39,736 nucleotides of DNA from DAOTWP01 sp034435675 (GCA_034435675.1 DAOTWP010000203.1:1-39736), one strand, 5' to 3'; counted from the stretch's first letter, positions 17,778 to 26,023 are shown. Program-made: numbers and translations. Notes: a model not told the origin generated them from the sequence alone.

Positions 17778-18695
17778 TTAATCTGCAACACCCCACAATT
17801 TGACCGTGTTATCGCCGCTGGCACTTGCCAGCACCTTGCCGTCCGGGCTGAACGCCACCGACAGCACCGGCTTATCGTGCGCTGGCAGGGTCAGCAGCAG
17901 ATCGTCTTCGTCCACGTCCCACAGCTTGATGTTATGGTCGCGCCCACCGGACGCCAGCAGCACGCCGCTGGGGTTGAAATCCACCGCGTCCACGCCGCCG
18001 CTGTGCGCGGTCAGCACGCTCAGTTCTTCCATTTCCAGCAGATCCCAGACGCGCACGGTCATGTCCTTGCCCGCCGATGCCAGCATGCTGCCGCCGCTGC
18101 TGACTGCCAGATGCCGCACCCAGTCATCATGTGTGCCGATCACCGTGCCGCTGGTCTCGCCTTTCACATCGTGCAGGCGGATGGTGCTGTCGCGGCTGCC
18201 CGATGCCAGTACGGTGTTGTTTAGCGCAAAGACCACCGTGTTGACCTCGTCCAGATGCCCCTCAAAGACGTTGCACAACTGCCAGCGCTGTGTATCCCAG
18301 ACGCGCAGGGTGTGATCTGCACTGGCGGACACCAGCAGCACGCCGTCGGTGGAAAATGCTGCTGCGTTGACTGGACCCTTATGCCCGTTGATGCGCGCCA
18401 CGCGCTTGCCACTGCTGGCATCCCAGACCTGTACGGTGCTGTCCTCGCCTGCTGATGCCAGGAACTGCCCATCCAGGCTGAAGGCGATGCCTTTGACAGC
18501 ACCCTCGTGACCTTGCAGCCCCAGCGGGTGAGCGTCGGGCACGCCCCGGTAAAGCCAGACCCCGGTGGCGTCGGCAACTGCCAGTGTCGTGCCATCCGGC
18601 GACCAGCGCACCTCGGTAATCCAACCGCGTTTGATCGTCGCCACGTGGGCACAGGCGGCGACATTCTCGGCGGTAATCGGTGCGAGATTTTTCAT
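17778..18695 (-). CDS. Stand-alone seven-bladed WD40 protein
   Basis: The product is 305 residues and consists of seven WD40 repeats of about 40 residues. Six show Gly-His (or Thr-His, Ala-His) near the start and most end in Val-Trp-Asp, Leu-Trp-Asp or a variant, with Phe-Ser-x-Asp-Gly and Leu-Ala-Ser-Ala/Gly-Ser between; the first and last close the ring. There is no signal peptide, kinase, NACHT or other fused domain, so it is probably a cytoplasmic binding platform. ATG 18695 has an AAAGGG site. It sits back to back with the GT4 gene, 93 bp apart, inside the exopolysaccharide locus, but a role there is not shown. Confidence 0.88.
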   Translation of the reverse strand: MKNLAPITAENVAACAHVATIKRGWITEVRWSPDGTTLAVADATGVWLYRGVPDAHPLGLQGHEGAVKGIAFSLDGQFLASAGEDSTVQVWDASSGKRVARINGHKGPVNAAAFSTDGVLLVSASADHTLRVWDTQRWQLCNVFEGHLDEVNTVVFALNNTVLASGSRDSTIRLHDVKGETSGTVIGTHDDWVRHLAVSSGGSMLASAGKDMTVRVWDLLEMEELSVLTAHSGGVDAVDFNPSGVLLASGGRDHNIKLWDVDEDDLLLTLPAHDKPVLSVAFSPDGKVLASASGDNTVKLWGVAD

Positions 18696-18774
18696 CGAAA
18701 CAACCCTTTACTTACGTTCTTCACAAATTGCTTTCTGCATGATACACCCTCTCTACGTTTGCCGCGCGTTAAAG

Positions 18775-18780
18775 TATAAT
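18775..18780 (+). promoter_or_regulatory. Perfect -10 box just ahead of the GT4 start codon
   Basis: TATAAT ends only eight bases before ATG 18789, so transcription from it would begin at or next to the start codon. The -35 region is weak (TCTACG at 17-base spacing). There is no ribosome site between box and ATG, which fits a leaderless mRNA. Confidence 0.5.
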
Positions 18781-18788
18781 CTGCCCCC

Positions 18789-19925
18789 ATGCATATAGGA
18801 CTAAACGCACACTTGCTCTCCGGCACGTCGGGTTATCGCTCTGCCGGTATTCATGGCTACATGCTCAATACGCTGGTACACCTGCCAGCCGCCGCCCCGC
18901 CGGACTGGCGTTTTAGCGTGCTGGTGGGCGCACAGACGCGCACCGACTTCGCCGGGTACAGCATGCGACGCTCACGCTGGAACACCGAACCCCCGCTGCG
19001 GCGCATCCTGTGGGAACAGTTCGTCCAGCCGTGGCAGTTGGGCACGTTCGATTTGGTGCATGCGCTGGCGTTTGTGTCGCCGCTGGTGCTGCCCAAACCG
19101 AGCGTCGTCACGGTCTATGACCTGAGCTTTATCCACTACCCGCGCGCGCTGAGCACAGCGCGGCGGCTGTACCTGCGCCTGTTCACTGCGCTGAGCTGCC
19201 GGCGTGCGCGGCGGGTGATCGCCATTTCGCAAAGCACTGCCGACGATCTGACGCGCACACTGGGCATCCCCGCCGAACAGATTGATGTTGCGCCGGGGGC
19301 ATATGCGCCGGAGGTGTTTCATCCCCTGCCGCCGCCGCAGGTTGCCGCCTTCCGCCAGCAGAAAGGGCTGCCCGCGCGTTTCTGGCTGTTTGTCGGCACG
19401 CTGGAACCCCGCAAGAACCTGCTGACGCTGCTGCACGCCTATGCCGCGCTGCCCCCCACAGAGCGCCTGCCGCTGGTGCTGGGCGGCGGCAAGGGATGGC
19501 AGTACGAGGACATTTTCGCTACAATTTCGCGTTACAGGCTGGAGCAGGATGTGCTGCTGCCGGGCTACCTCCCGGCTGAAGAATTGGCGCTCTGGTACAA
19601 TAGTGCCGAAGTCTTTGTCTATCCGTCGGTGTTTGAAGGTTTTGGCTTGCCCGTGCTGGAAGCAATGGGCTGCGGCACGCCGGTGATTGTGTCTGCTGCG
19701 TCCTCGCTGCCAGAGGTCGCCGGGACTGCCGGGCTGCTGCTGCCGCCGCTGGACGTGGCAGCCTGGACAGCCGCGCTGCGCCGTGCCGCAGGGGATAGCG
19801 CGTGGCGACATGCTGCCCACGAACGCGGACTGCGCGAGGCGGCGCGTTTTACCTGGGCACAGACCGCCCGCGTCACCATCCACAGCTACCAGCAGGCGTT
19901 GAAGATACGAAACTATGACCAATAA
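18789..19925 (+). CDS. GT4-family glycosyltransferase
   Basis: The product is 378 residues. It has the two-Rossmann GT-B layout: an N-terminal acceptor domain (about 1-180) and a C-terminal nucleotide-sugar domain with Phe-Val-Gly-Thr-Leu-Glu-Pro-Arg-Lys-Asn-Leu (about 203-213) and the E-x7-E motif EGFGLPVLE (about 283-291), followed by Gly-Cys-Gly-Thr-Pro-Val-Ile. It should transfer a sugar from a nucleotide donor in the cytoplasm to a lipid-linked glycan. It overlaps the next gene by 11 bp, so the two are one operon. There is no ribosome site upstream of ATG 18789 and the -10 box lies eight bases away. Confidence 0.92.
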   Translation: MHIGLNAHLLSGTSGYRSAGIHGYMLNTLVHLPAAAPPDWRFSVLVGAQTRTDFAGYSMRRSRWNTEPPLRRILWEQFVQPWQLGTFDLVHALAFVSPLVLPKPSVVTVYDLSFIHYPRALSTARRLYLRLFTALSCRRARRVIAISQSTADDLTRTLGIPAEQIDVAPGAYAPEVFHPLPPPQVAAFRQQKGLPARFWLFVGTLEPRKNLLTLLHAYAALPPTERLPLVLGGGKGWQYEDIFATISRYRLEQDVLLPGYLPAEELALWYNSAEVFVYPSVFEGFGLPVLEAMGCGTPVIVSAASSLPEVAGTAGLLLPPLDVAAWTAALRRAAGDSAWRHAAHERGLREAARFTWAQTARVTIHSYQQALKIRNYDQ

Positions 19926-21369
19926 TAGCAGTCCTCCTCCGAACCCCAGAACTGTGCTTGAACCGCGCTGGTTAATGCCTTTGATTGACATGCTGCTGGT
20001 GGTTCTGGCGTTCGGGCTGGCGTACTTCGTGCGTTATAACCTGCAACTGCTGCTGCCCGTGCAGGAGGTTTTTTACGCACCGTTTCAACCTTACCTGCCC
20101 TACACCGCCATTTATGCAGGCTGGCTGTTCATCCATTATCAGGGCAGCCGCCTCTACCGCCAGACACGCGGGCGCTCCTTCATGGACGAGTTGTATATTA
20201 TCATCAACGGCGTGACCAGCGCGACCGTCGTCGTCATGGCGATCAGCTTTGTGCTGCAACCGCTGGTATTCAGTCGCCTGATGCTGGTCTATGTGGCGGT
20301 GATCGCCATCGTACTGCTGGCGCTGGCGCGCATCGTGCGCCGCATGGTCTATGGCTATCTGCGTTCACGCGGGATCGGCGTGCGGCGCGTGCTGATTGTC
20401 GGGTTGGATGAAGTCGGCAAGGCGGTGCTGCGCACGATGGTGGCGCGTGCCGAACTGGGCTACCGCCCGGTGGGCTATGTGGACGACAACCCCGAAGAAG
20501 CGAACACCGATCTGGGGCGCGTGCGCGGCTGCGGTGCCATCAGCAATCTCGCCAGTGTCATCGCCGAACAGCGGGTTGATCTGGTAGTGATTACGCTGCC
20601 CTGGTCGCAGCATACGCGCATCCTCGACCTGATCGAAATTTGCCGGGCGCACCAGGCCGAAGTGCGTGTTGTGCCGGATGTGTTTCAGTTGAATTTGCGG
20701 CAGGTGCAAGTCGAAAATCTGGACGGCATCCCGCTGTTGGGCGTCAACGGCAGTGGCCACCTGAAGGGCGGCAACCGGTTGCTCAAGCGCGGTATTGATC
20801 TGGCGATTGTGCTGCTAACCTCACCCATGTGGCTGCTGCTTTTTGCGCTGACAGCGCTGGCGATTAAGCTGGAAGATGGCGGCAGTGTGTTTTATGCCCA
20901 GCGGCGCGTTGGCGAGAACGGCAAAGTGTTCGACATTATCAAGTTTCGCAGCATGATTCCCAACGCGGAAAAGCTGCATGCCGAACTGGTCAAGACGCAC
21001 GAACTTGACCCGCGCCATCCCAAGCTGCATAAAGATCCCCGCATCACCCGCGTGGGGCGCATTATTCGCCCGCTGAGCATTGACGAACTGCCGCAGCTCA
21101 TCAATGTGCTGCGCGGGCAGATGAGCCTGGTCGGACCACGCCCACCCACGCCGGACGAAGTGGCGCTGTACAAACCCTGGCATATGCAGCGGCTGAATAT
21201 TATGCCGGGCTTGACCGGCTTGTGGCAGGTCAGCGGGCGCAGCGATGTACCGTTTGACGAGATGTGCCTGTTGGATATTTACTATATAGAGAACTGGTCG
21301 GTGCGGCTGGACGCACAAATCTTGATTATGACACTGCCGCGTGTGCTGCTGGGCAGCGGCGCGTACTAG
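19915..21369 (+). CDS. Initiating polyprenyl-phosphate sugar-phosphate transferase (WcaJ/WbaP type)
   Basis: The product is 484 residues. Four to five membrane segments lie at about 20-145. A Rossmann-like CoA-binding-type domain follows at about 155-275 (Arg-Arg-Val-Leu-Ile-Val-Gly). Another membrane segment is near 295-322, and a C-terminal bacterial sugar-transferase domain has KFRSM, the Asp-Pro-Arg-Ile-Thr-Arg-Val-Gly stretch, IDELPQL, MSLVGPRPP and PGLTGLWQVSGRS. It should move a sugar-1-phosphate from its nucleotide to undecaprenyl phosphate at the inner face of the membrane and so start exopolysaccharide repeat-unit synthesis. It is translationally coupled to the GT4 gene. No Wzx or Wzy gene is in view. 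Confidence 0.92.
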   Translation: MTNNSSPPPNPRTVLEPRWLMPLIDMLLVVLAFGLAYFVRYNLQLLLPVQEVFYAPFQPYLPYTAIYAGWLFIHYQGSRLYRQTRGRSFMDELYIIINGVTSATVVVMAISFVLQPLVFSRLMLVYVAVIAIVLLALARIVRRMVYGYLRSRGIGVRRVLIVGLDEVGKAVLRTMVARAELGYRPVGYVDDNPEEANTDLGRVRGCGAISNLASVIAEQRVDLVVITLPWSQHTRILDLIEICRAHQAEVRVVPDVFQLNLRQVQVENLDGIPLLGVNGSGHLKGGNRLLKRGIDLAIVLLTSPMWLLLFALTALAIKLEDGGSVFYAQRRVGENGKVFDIIKFRSMIPNAEKLHAELVKTHELDPRHPKLHKDPRITRVGRIIRPLSIDELPQLINVLRGQMSLVGPRPPTPDEVALYKPWHMQRLNIMPGLTGLWQVSGRSDVPFDEMCLLDIYYIENWSVRLDAQILIMTLPRVLLGSGAY

Positions 21370-21462
21370 ATTCCAATACCCATGGGCGACAAACGGGCAG
21401 CCACACCAAGCTGTCCGGGTAATTTTCCTGCTGGCAGGATCGAGAGGGCGTGAGATTGATCT

Positions 21463-21807
21463 ATGCTCAACCATCCCATCTTCATGTATGTGTCCGAGGT
21501 CTATTTGGAAGTCATCCCCGCGGGCAGTTCTGTGGGAGATTACCAGTCATTGCTGTTTCCGATCACTGCGGAGGGCATGGATTACGGCTTTTACTGCCGC
21601 GTGGGGCAGATGACCGGCACACCGCCGAATGAACAGGATTTCCACGAGCTGCTTGAAATCTACATTGATGAACTGCCCTACGAAACCGAAACGATTGGTG
21701 TGGATGTTTCGCTGGACGCGCGCAAGATGCTGCTGGTCGAGGTCAACGCGCGCAAAGGGGCGGAGCGTCTGCCGCTGCAAGTCTTCGGTCCGTTTCAGGT
21801 CAACTGA
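21463..21807 (+). CDS. Hypothetical protein, 114 residues
   Basis: I do not recognise the family. The product is soluble, acidic in the middle (Phe-His-Glu-Leu-Leu-Glu-Ile-Tyr-Ile-Asp-Glu-Leu) and without signal peptide or membrane helix. Codon use matches the neighbours and it begins 93 bp after the sugar transferase. The stop TGA at 21805-21807 lies in the first of three 15-bp tandem repeats, which are in frame and repeat the same stop. The ribosome site is weak (GAGAGGG about 15 bases upstream). Confidence 0.55.
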   Translation: MLNHPIFMYVSEVYLEVIPAGSSVGDYQSLLFPITAEGMDYGFYCRVGQMTGTPPNEQDFHELLEIYIDELPYETETIGVDVSLDARKMLLVEVNARKGAERLPLQVFGPFQVN

Positions 21808-21838
21808 CTTCAGGTCAACTGACTTCAGGTCAACTGAC
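21794..21838 (+). repeat. Three perfect 15-bp tandem repeats spanning the stop codon
   Basis: TTCAGGTCAACTGAC occurs three times without change at 21794, 21809 and 21824. The unit includes the imperfect palindrome TCAGGTCAACTGA. Because the unit is 15 bp, every copy repeats the same in-frame TGA. Confidence 0.95.
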
Positions 21839-22215
21839 GCACCAGAAGGGCAGCATTTGCCACCACAACGCTGGCGGCACAGTGGGCGCAGTATGCTGTG
21901 CCCCGACAATACCCCTTTGCGCCCTGCGCACCTTCGAGGTTTGATCTTGCCGGTGGGTGGGTAGAGCGCGATTCCCCAGACTTCAAAACCAGGCTAGTCT
22001 CAAAAACGTATTAGAGATAATAGCGTATGCGACCCCTCTCTACCTTCTGCGCTGCACAGGCGTGAAACCTGTTTATGGGCGCGCAGCGGGCGGTGAGCAT
22101 TGTTGGTCGTGTTCAGTCGCTTGCACACTCCGGAGCCGGGTACTTGCTTTGAAACGGACTTTTTGCTGATTACCCCCATATTCCCCGCGTGAAAGGCGCG
22201 TTTGTACAGACACTT
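21839..22215. other. Gene-free stretch with one compound hairpin
   Basis: No convincing gene is seen. An inner hairpin ACAGG/CCTGT (22056-22060, 22068-22072, seven-base loop) is enclosed by CTGCGC/GCGCAG (22047-22052, 22081-22086). The promoter of the methyltransferase gene is not evident. Confidence 0.4.
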
Positions 22216-22887
22216 ATGATCACACGCAGGCACACTCAGGAGCAGGAACGGGTCGCGAATGCCTATCGCGGCGCTGCCAGGTATTACGATGCACTGGTAA
22301 ATGCCTTCGGACTGATGGGGCTGTACGGCTTCCGGCGACAGGCGGTGCGCGCGCTGGCGCTGAAGCCCGGCGACACAGTTGTGGACATCGGCTGTGGCAG
22401 CGGTGCGAACTTCGCCCTGCTGGAAGAAGCCGTTGGCGCAGAAGGCAAAATCATCGGCGTTGATCTGACCGACGCCATGCTCAATCTCGCCCGCCAGCGC
22501 ATCATAAAGCACCGCTGGAACAACATCACACTGGTCGAAGCCGACGCGGGGCAGTTTGTTTTTCCAACGCAGGTGGACGGGGTGCTGGCGACCTTCTCAC
22601 TGGTCCTGGTGCCGGACTGCAAGCAGGTCATCCTCAACGGCTGCGCGGCGCTCAAACCGGGCAGCAAATTCGCGGTGCTGGATATGTCCTGGCCCCGCTG
22701 GCTGCCGCTGTGGTGGTGGCGGGCGCTGTTTTTCCTGCGTGGTTTGGGCGTGAACCGAGCTGTGCTGGAACGGCGCAACTGGGAAAGTATCTGGCAAACG
22801 CTGCAAACCAGCCTGACTGAAGCCCGGCGTAAGCACTACTGGCTGGGCATGTATTATCTGGCAGTGGGTACACGCCAGAACGCCTGA
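22216..22887 (+). CDS. Class I SAM-dependent methyltransferase (UbiE-like)
   Basis: From ATG 22216 the product is 223 residues; a GTG at 22189 would add nine. Motif I is VVDIGCGSGAN, followed by an acidic residue in Ile-Ile-Gly-Val-Asp-Leu-Thr-Asp (motif II), Val-Glu-Ala-Asp-Ala-Gly, and Ala-Thr-Phe-Ser-Leu-Val-Leu-Val-Pro-Asp (motif IV). The N-terminal Ala-Arg-Tyr-Tyr-Asp-Ala-Leu pattern is that of the UbiE/Methyltransf_11 group acting on small or lipid substrates. The Trp-rich stretch near 165-175 may contact the membrane. The acceptor is unknown. Neither start has a clear ribosome site. Confidence 0.82.
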   Translation: MITRRHTQEQERVANAYRGAARYYDALVNAFGLMGLYGFRRQAVRALALKPGDTVVDIGCGSGANFALLEEAVGAEGKIIGVDLTDAMLNLARQRIIKHRWNNITLVEADAGQFVFPTQVDGVLATFSLVLVPDCKQVILNGCAALKPGSKFAVLDMSWPRWLPLWWWRALFFLRGLGVNRAVLERRNWESIWQTLQTSLTEARRKHYWLGMYYLAVGTRQNA

Positions 22888-22985
22888 CGCTGTACGGGGA
22901 GAGGCGCGCTGCGCCGCTGCCCTTAAGGTTCAATGGTTCCACAGGCTGTTGACTGCTTCACTATGCATTGGAGTTAAGGATACAG

Positions 22986-24116
22986 ATGATGAAAAGCGTC
23001 TTGCTCCACCCTGTTCGCCTATCGGTTCTGCTGTTCTGCGCCGCGCTGTTTCTGGGCACTGCCATGCCAGTCGCGCACGCACAGGCAGCTAGCAGCACCG
23101 CAACCCTGCGCGTTACCCAGTTAGCTTACCGTTCGCTGGGTGACGATAACTATCTTGATACAGCGGATATCTTCGTGGATAGCAGCCTCATCGCCGAGGA
23201 TGTGCTCTACAGCCTGACGACCGATTATGTAAACCTACCCTCAGGTACACACTCCGTCACTTTTGTGCTGACCGGGGAAACCGAACAGGATGGACGCACA
23301 GTTGAGATCACGCTGACCGCTGGTCATGCCTATCACCTGGTCGCGTATGGCGATTTTGCCGCAGGCGATAACAGCCTCACGTTCGTTCCGATTGATGAAA
23401 CCATGCTGACCGCCGACAAAGGCGTCGATACCGGGGGCAGCGCCATGATTATGGTGCACCTGCTGGATGAGGTTCCCGCGCTGGACATCTACTTCGGCGC
23501 TGAACTTGTCATTGAAGGATTGGCTTTCGGGAATGCGGCGGCGACAGCTCTGCCGCTGGCAGCGACAACCCTGCGCATCACCCTGGCGGGCGCGGCTGAT
23601 GCAGTGCTGATCGAAACGAATCTGGCAGATGTCGGTTTTGCGTACCTGCCTTATACGGTGGTGACATCCGTTGGCATGGGCAGTCTGGAATACGCCCCGC
23701 TCATGCGCTTCACCAGCGCGCTGCCCATCGGCGACTGGCTCGCGGCGGTGGGCGCTGTAGACGCAGGTTTCATCTACATGGCGGAGGCAGTCGAACTGGC
23801 AGGGCTGCATGACACCCTCAACGGTGGAGGACCGTTCACAGTCTTTGCGCCCGTTGACCGGTCCTTCGAATATCGCGAAGTGCCGGCGCTGGCTGAAAAT
23901 GTGTCCGCATACATTGTGCCGGGGCGCTTCTCGCCGTTTACGCTGCTGCAGCAGGAACGCCTGAATCCACTGGAAGGCGCGCCGCTGGTCTTCAACTTCG
24001 GGCAGACCGAAAGCGGGCTGTGGGAGATCAACGGCAGTGCGGAAATCTGGAATGACTTTCAACTGGCAAACGGGGTTGTCTACCGCATCAGCGGACTGCT
24101 GAATACCGGCGGATAA
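22986..24116 (+). CDS. Secreted DUF4397 plus fasciclin-domain surface protein
   Basis: From ATG 22986 the product is 376 residues; the TAAGGA site at 22975-22980 fits this or the adjacent ATG 22989. A signal peptide covers about 1-34, ending Ala-His-Ala-Gln-Ala. A DUF4397-type beta domain follows (Ala-Thr-Leu-Arg-Val-Thr, Asp-Ile-Phe-Val-Asp, Gly-Thr-His-Ser-Val), probably twice, to about 235. A C-terminal fasciclin (FAS1) domain at about 240-375 shows Leu-His-Asp-Thr-Leu-Asn-Gly-Gly-Gly-Pro-Phe-Thr-Val-Phe-Ala-Pro and a late Tyr-Arg-Ile. Such proteins act outside the cell in adhesion. There is no anchor motif. Confidence 0.82.
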   Translation: MMKSVLLHPVRLSVLLFCAALFLGTAMPVAHAQAASSTATLRVTQLAYRSLGDDNYLDTADIFVDSSLIAEDVLYSLTTDYVNLPSGTHSVTFVLTGETEQDGRTVEITLTAGHAYHLVAYGDFAAGDNSLTFVPIDETMLTADKGVDTGGSAMIMVHLLDEVPALDIYFGAELVIEGLAFGNAAATALPLAATTLRITLAGAADAVLIETNLADVGFAYLPYTVVTSVGMGSLEYAPLMRFTSALPIGDWLAAVGAVDAGFIYMAEAVELAGLHDTLNGGGPFTVFAPVDRSFEYREVPALAENVSAYIVPGRFSPFTLLQQERLNPLEGAPLVFNFGQTESGLWEINGSAEIWNDFQLANGVVYRISGLLNTGG

Positions 24117-24137
24117 ACGCAATCTACACAACTGCAA

Positions 24138-24204
24138 GCTGGCGTTCAGTTCGGTCCTGTCAAGGCAGGTGCGCTGCCGGAGGAAACGGCTCCTGGACGC
24201 CAGC
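24138..24204 (+). other. Three-way-junction-like structured element
   Basis: A 10-bp closing stem (GCTGGCGTTC 24138-24147 with GGACGCCAGC 24195-24204, one G-U pair) encloses two smaller hairpins, CCTG/CAGG near 24156-24169 and GCCG/CGGC near 24175-24190. It lies between the fasciclin gene and the ribosome site of the next gene. It could be a terminator, a cis-regulatory RNA or a mobile palindrome; no known class was recognised. Confidence 0.4.
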
Positions 24205-24258
24205 ATTCACGGCAACTCAAACACGCGATTCGCTGAACCCTCACGGGAGGTAACCCGC

Positions 24259-24633
24259 ATGTCAAAGGCTTCGATTTCCTTGATGAACCGAATCATGAAA
24301 CCGCTGCTGCACTCACCGCTGCATTTTCTCGCCAGCGGCTGGTGCATGCTGATCACCGTCAAGGGGCGCAAAACGGGCAGGCTATACACCACACCTGTCT
24401 ATTACAAGCAGGAGGGCGACTGCCTGCGCTTCTTCAGCGGCAAAACGCTCAAATGGGTCAGCAATCTGCGCGACACTGCGCCGGTCACGGTGCGGCTGCG
24501 CGGCAAAAACCTGGCGGGCACGGCGGTCTGCTGCCCCAATTCCCCGACCAGCGCGCAGCTTCTGGGGCGTATGTACCCGCGCATGTCGCCCGAAAAAGTC
24601 GCGCAACTGGTGCTGATTGAGGTAAGGTTGTGA
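24259..24633 (+). CDS. Deazaflavin (F420)-dependent nitroreductase-like protein
   Basis: The product is 124 residues, a usual size for the Ddn/DUF385 split-barrel family. It shows the family core Gly-Arg-Lys-Thr-Gly-Arg-Leu-Tyr-Thr-Thr-Pro-Val near residue 36, then a Trp-Val-x-Asn-Leu-Arg segment and Val-Thr-Val-Arg-Leu-Arg-Gly. Members bind F420H2 and reduce quinones or nitro compounds, often at the membrane face. ATG 24259 has a GGGAGG site eight bases upstream. It overlaps the next gene by four bases and opens a three-gene unit. Cofactor use is inferred from the family. Confidence 0.8.
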   Translation: MSKASISLMNRIMKPLLHSPLHFLASGWCMLITVKGRKTGRLYTTPVYYKQEGDCLRFFSGKTLKWVSNLRDTAPVTVRLRGKNLAGTAVCCPNSPTSAQLLGRMYPRMSPEKVAQLVLIEVRL

Positions 24634-24944
24634 AACTGCTGGCGCTGGAACGTGAACTGGGCGATTTCCCGGCGGCGGCGTATCAGCCGCACCTGAAAGC
24701 GGAGGCGGCACAGGTGTGGGCGCTGTACGAGGCGGGAATCCTGCGCGAAATCTACTTCCGGGCAGACCGGCATACCGCTGTGCTGGTGCTGGAATGTCCC
24801 GACGAAGCCGCCGCCCGTGCTGCGCTGGACAGCCTGCCGCTGGTGCAGGCAGGTCTGATCGCTTTTGACTTGATCCCACTGGCACCCTATACGGGCTTAT
24901 CGCGGCTGTTTGACACCAACACACCAACACAGGAGCAGGCATGA
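24630..24944 (+). CDS. Small dimeric alpha/beta-barrel protein (muconolactone isomerase/YCII-like)
   Basis: The product is 104 residues. It starts at GTG 24630 in a GTGA overlap with the upstream stop and ends in an ATGA overlap with the next start, so all three genes are coupled. The pattern (Leu-Leu-Ala-Leu-Glu-Arg-Glu start, His-Leu-Lys-Ala-Glu-Ala helix, Gly-Ile-Leu-Arg-Glu-Ile-Tyr-Phe strand, Ala-Val-Leu-Val-Leu-Glu-Cys, then Leu-Pro-Leu-Val-Gln-Ala-Gly) is the ferredoxin-like fold of muconolactone isomerase or YCII-type proteins. Catalytic role is not visible; it may act with the adjacent F420-type protein. Confidence 0.7.
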   Translation: MKLLALERELGDFPAAAYQPHLKAEAAQVWALYEAGILREIYFRADRHTAVLVLECPDEAAARAALDSLPLVQAGLIAFDLIPLAPYTGLSRLFDTNTPTQEQA

Positions 24945-26023
24945 ACCAGGATCAACTACAAGCACTGCTGGATCGCCAGATCAACAGCGGGAAGGTCTTT
25001 AACATTGCCGCCGGGGTGCAGTCCCGCGATGGGCGCGTCAACGTCAGCGCGGCGGCGGGCAGGGCAGATGCCGCCAGCGGAGCCGCCATGACACCGCAAA
25101 CCCCCTACGCGCTGGCAAGCATCGCCAAAATGTACACGGCGGCGGTCATCATGCGCCTGCACGAACAGGGACGGCTGAGCCTTGACGCGAATGTCGCGCA
25201 CTATCTCCCGGCGGCACTGCTGACGGGCATTCACGTCTACAAGGGGACGGACTACAGCGCGCAGCTCAGGGTCTACCAACTGGTCAACCAGACATCCGGT
25301 CTGGCGGATTACTTCGAGGGCAAACCGGCGGGTGGGCAGAGCCTCTTCGAAACCCTGAAGCAGGGGCAGGATCGCGGGATAAACACGCAGCAAATCGTCG
25401 AACTTGTGCGCACGCTGCCGCCCAGGTTCGCCCCCGGCGCAGGCGGTGGCAGGAAGGCATTCTATTCCGACACCAACTACCATCTGCTGGGTGTGCTGAT
25501 TGAGACGGTCACGGGGAAGACACTTGCCGAGAATTTTGAGCAGTTGATCTTTGCGCCGCTTGGGCTGGAACACAGTTTCGTCTATGATCCTGCCGCGCCG
25601 CGGTTCCAACGCCCGGCAGATCTCTTTCTTCAGGGGCAGGTGCTGCACGCGCCGCAGTTTTTTGCCGCGCATATCGCCGACGGCGGGGTGTTTGCTACGG
25701 TGCAGGACAGCCTGCGTTTTCTGCACGGGTTCTTTGACGGCAGACTGTTTGACGCCCACCTGCTGGAGCGCATGACGCAGCGCTGGAACAGCATCTTCTT
25801 CCCGATGCAGTATGGCTATGGCATGATGCGCATCAACCTGCCGCGCCTGTTTTCACCGTTTCGTCCCTTCCCTGACATGATCGGACACAGCGGGTCAACC
25901 GGCTCATTCGCCTATTACAACCGGGCACACGGCATTGCGGTGGCGGGCACGATCAACCAGATCGCCGCACCGGGCAGGGCGGTGCAGTTAGCGCTGCGCC
26001 TTGCCATGCTCGCCGGCGCATAA
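24941..26023 (+). CDS. Beta-lactamase-fold serine hydrolase
   Basis: The product is 360 residues of the class-C/DD-peptidase-like serine hydrolase family. The SxxK motif is Ser60-Ile-Ala-Lys63. The second motif reads Tyr175-Ser-Asp, where most relatives have Tyr-x-Asn. The third is His-Ser-Gly-Ser-Thr-Gly near 315. No signal peptide is visible, so it may be a cytoplasmic esterase or peptidase rather than a secreted beta-lactamase. It is the last gene of the coupled trio begun at 24259. The Asn-to-Asp change may alter specificity. Confidence 0.88.
   Translation: MNQDQLQALLDRQINSGKVFNIAAGVQSRDGRVNVSAAAGRADAASGAAMTPQTPYALASIAKMYTAAVIMRLHEQGRLSLDANVAHYLPAALLTGIHVYKGTDYSAQLRVYQLVNQTSGLADYFEGKPAGGQSLFETLKQGQDRGINTQQIVELVRTLPPRFAPGAGGGRKAFYSDTNYHLLGVLIETVTGKTLAENFEQLIFAPLGLEHSFVYDPAAPRFQRPADLFLQGQVLHAPQFFAAHIADGGVFATVQDSLRFLHGFFDGRLFDAHLLERMTQRWNSIFFPMQYGYGMMRINLPRLFSPFRPFPDMIGHSGSTGSFAYYNRAHGIAVAGTINQIAAPGRAVQLALRLAMLAGA

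Noticed and set aside
18972..19991. Minus-strand open frame of 339 codons
   Set aside because: It is antisense to the GT4 gene and lacks any recognisable motif or ribosome site.
21794..21838. Possible CRISPR repeat
   Set aside because: The three units are directly adjacent without spacers; it is a simple tandem repeat.
22056..22072. Possible tRNA anticodon arm (5-bp stem, 7-base loop)
   Set aside because: The loop lacks T at the second position and no acceptor or T-arm can be found around it.
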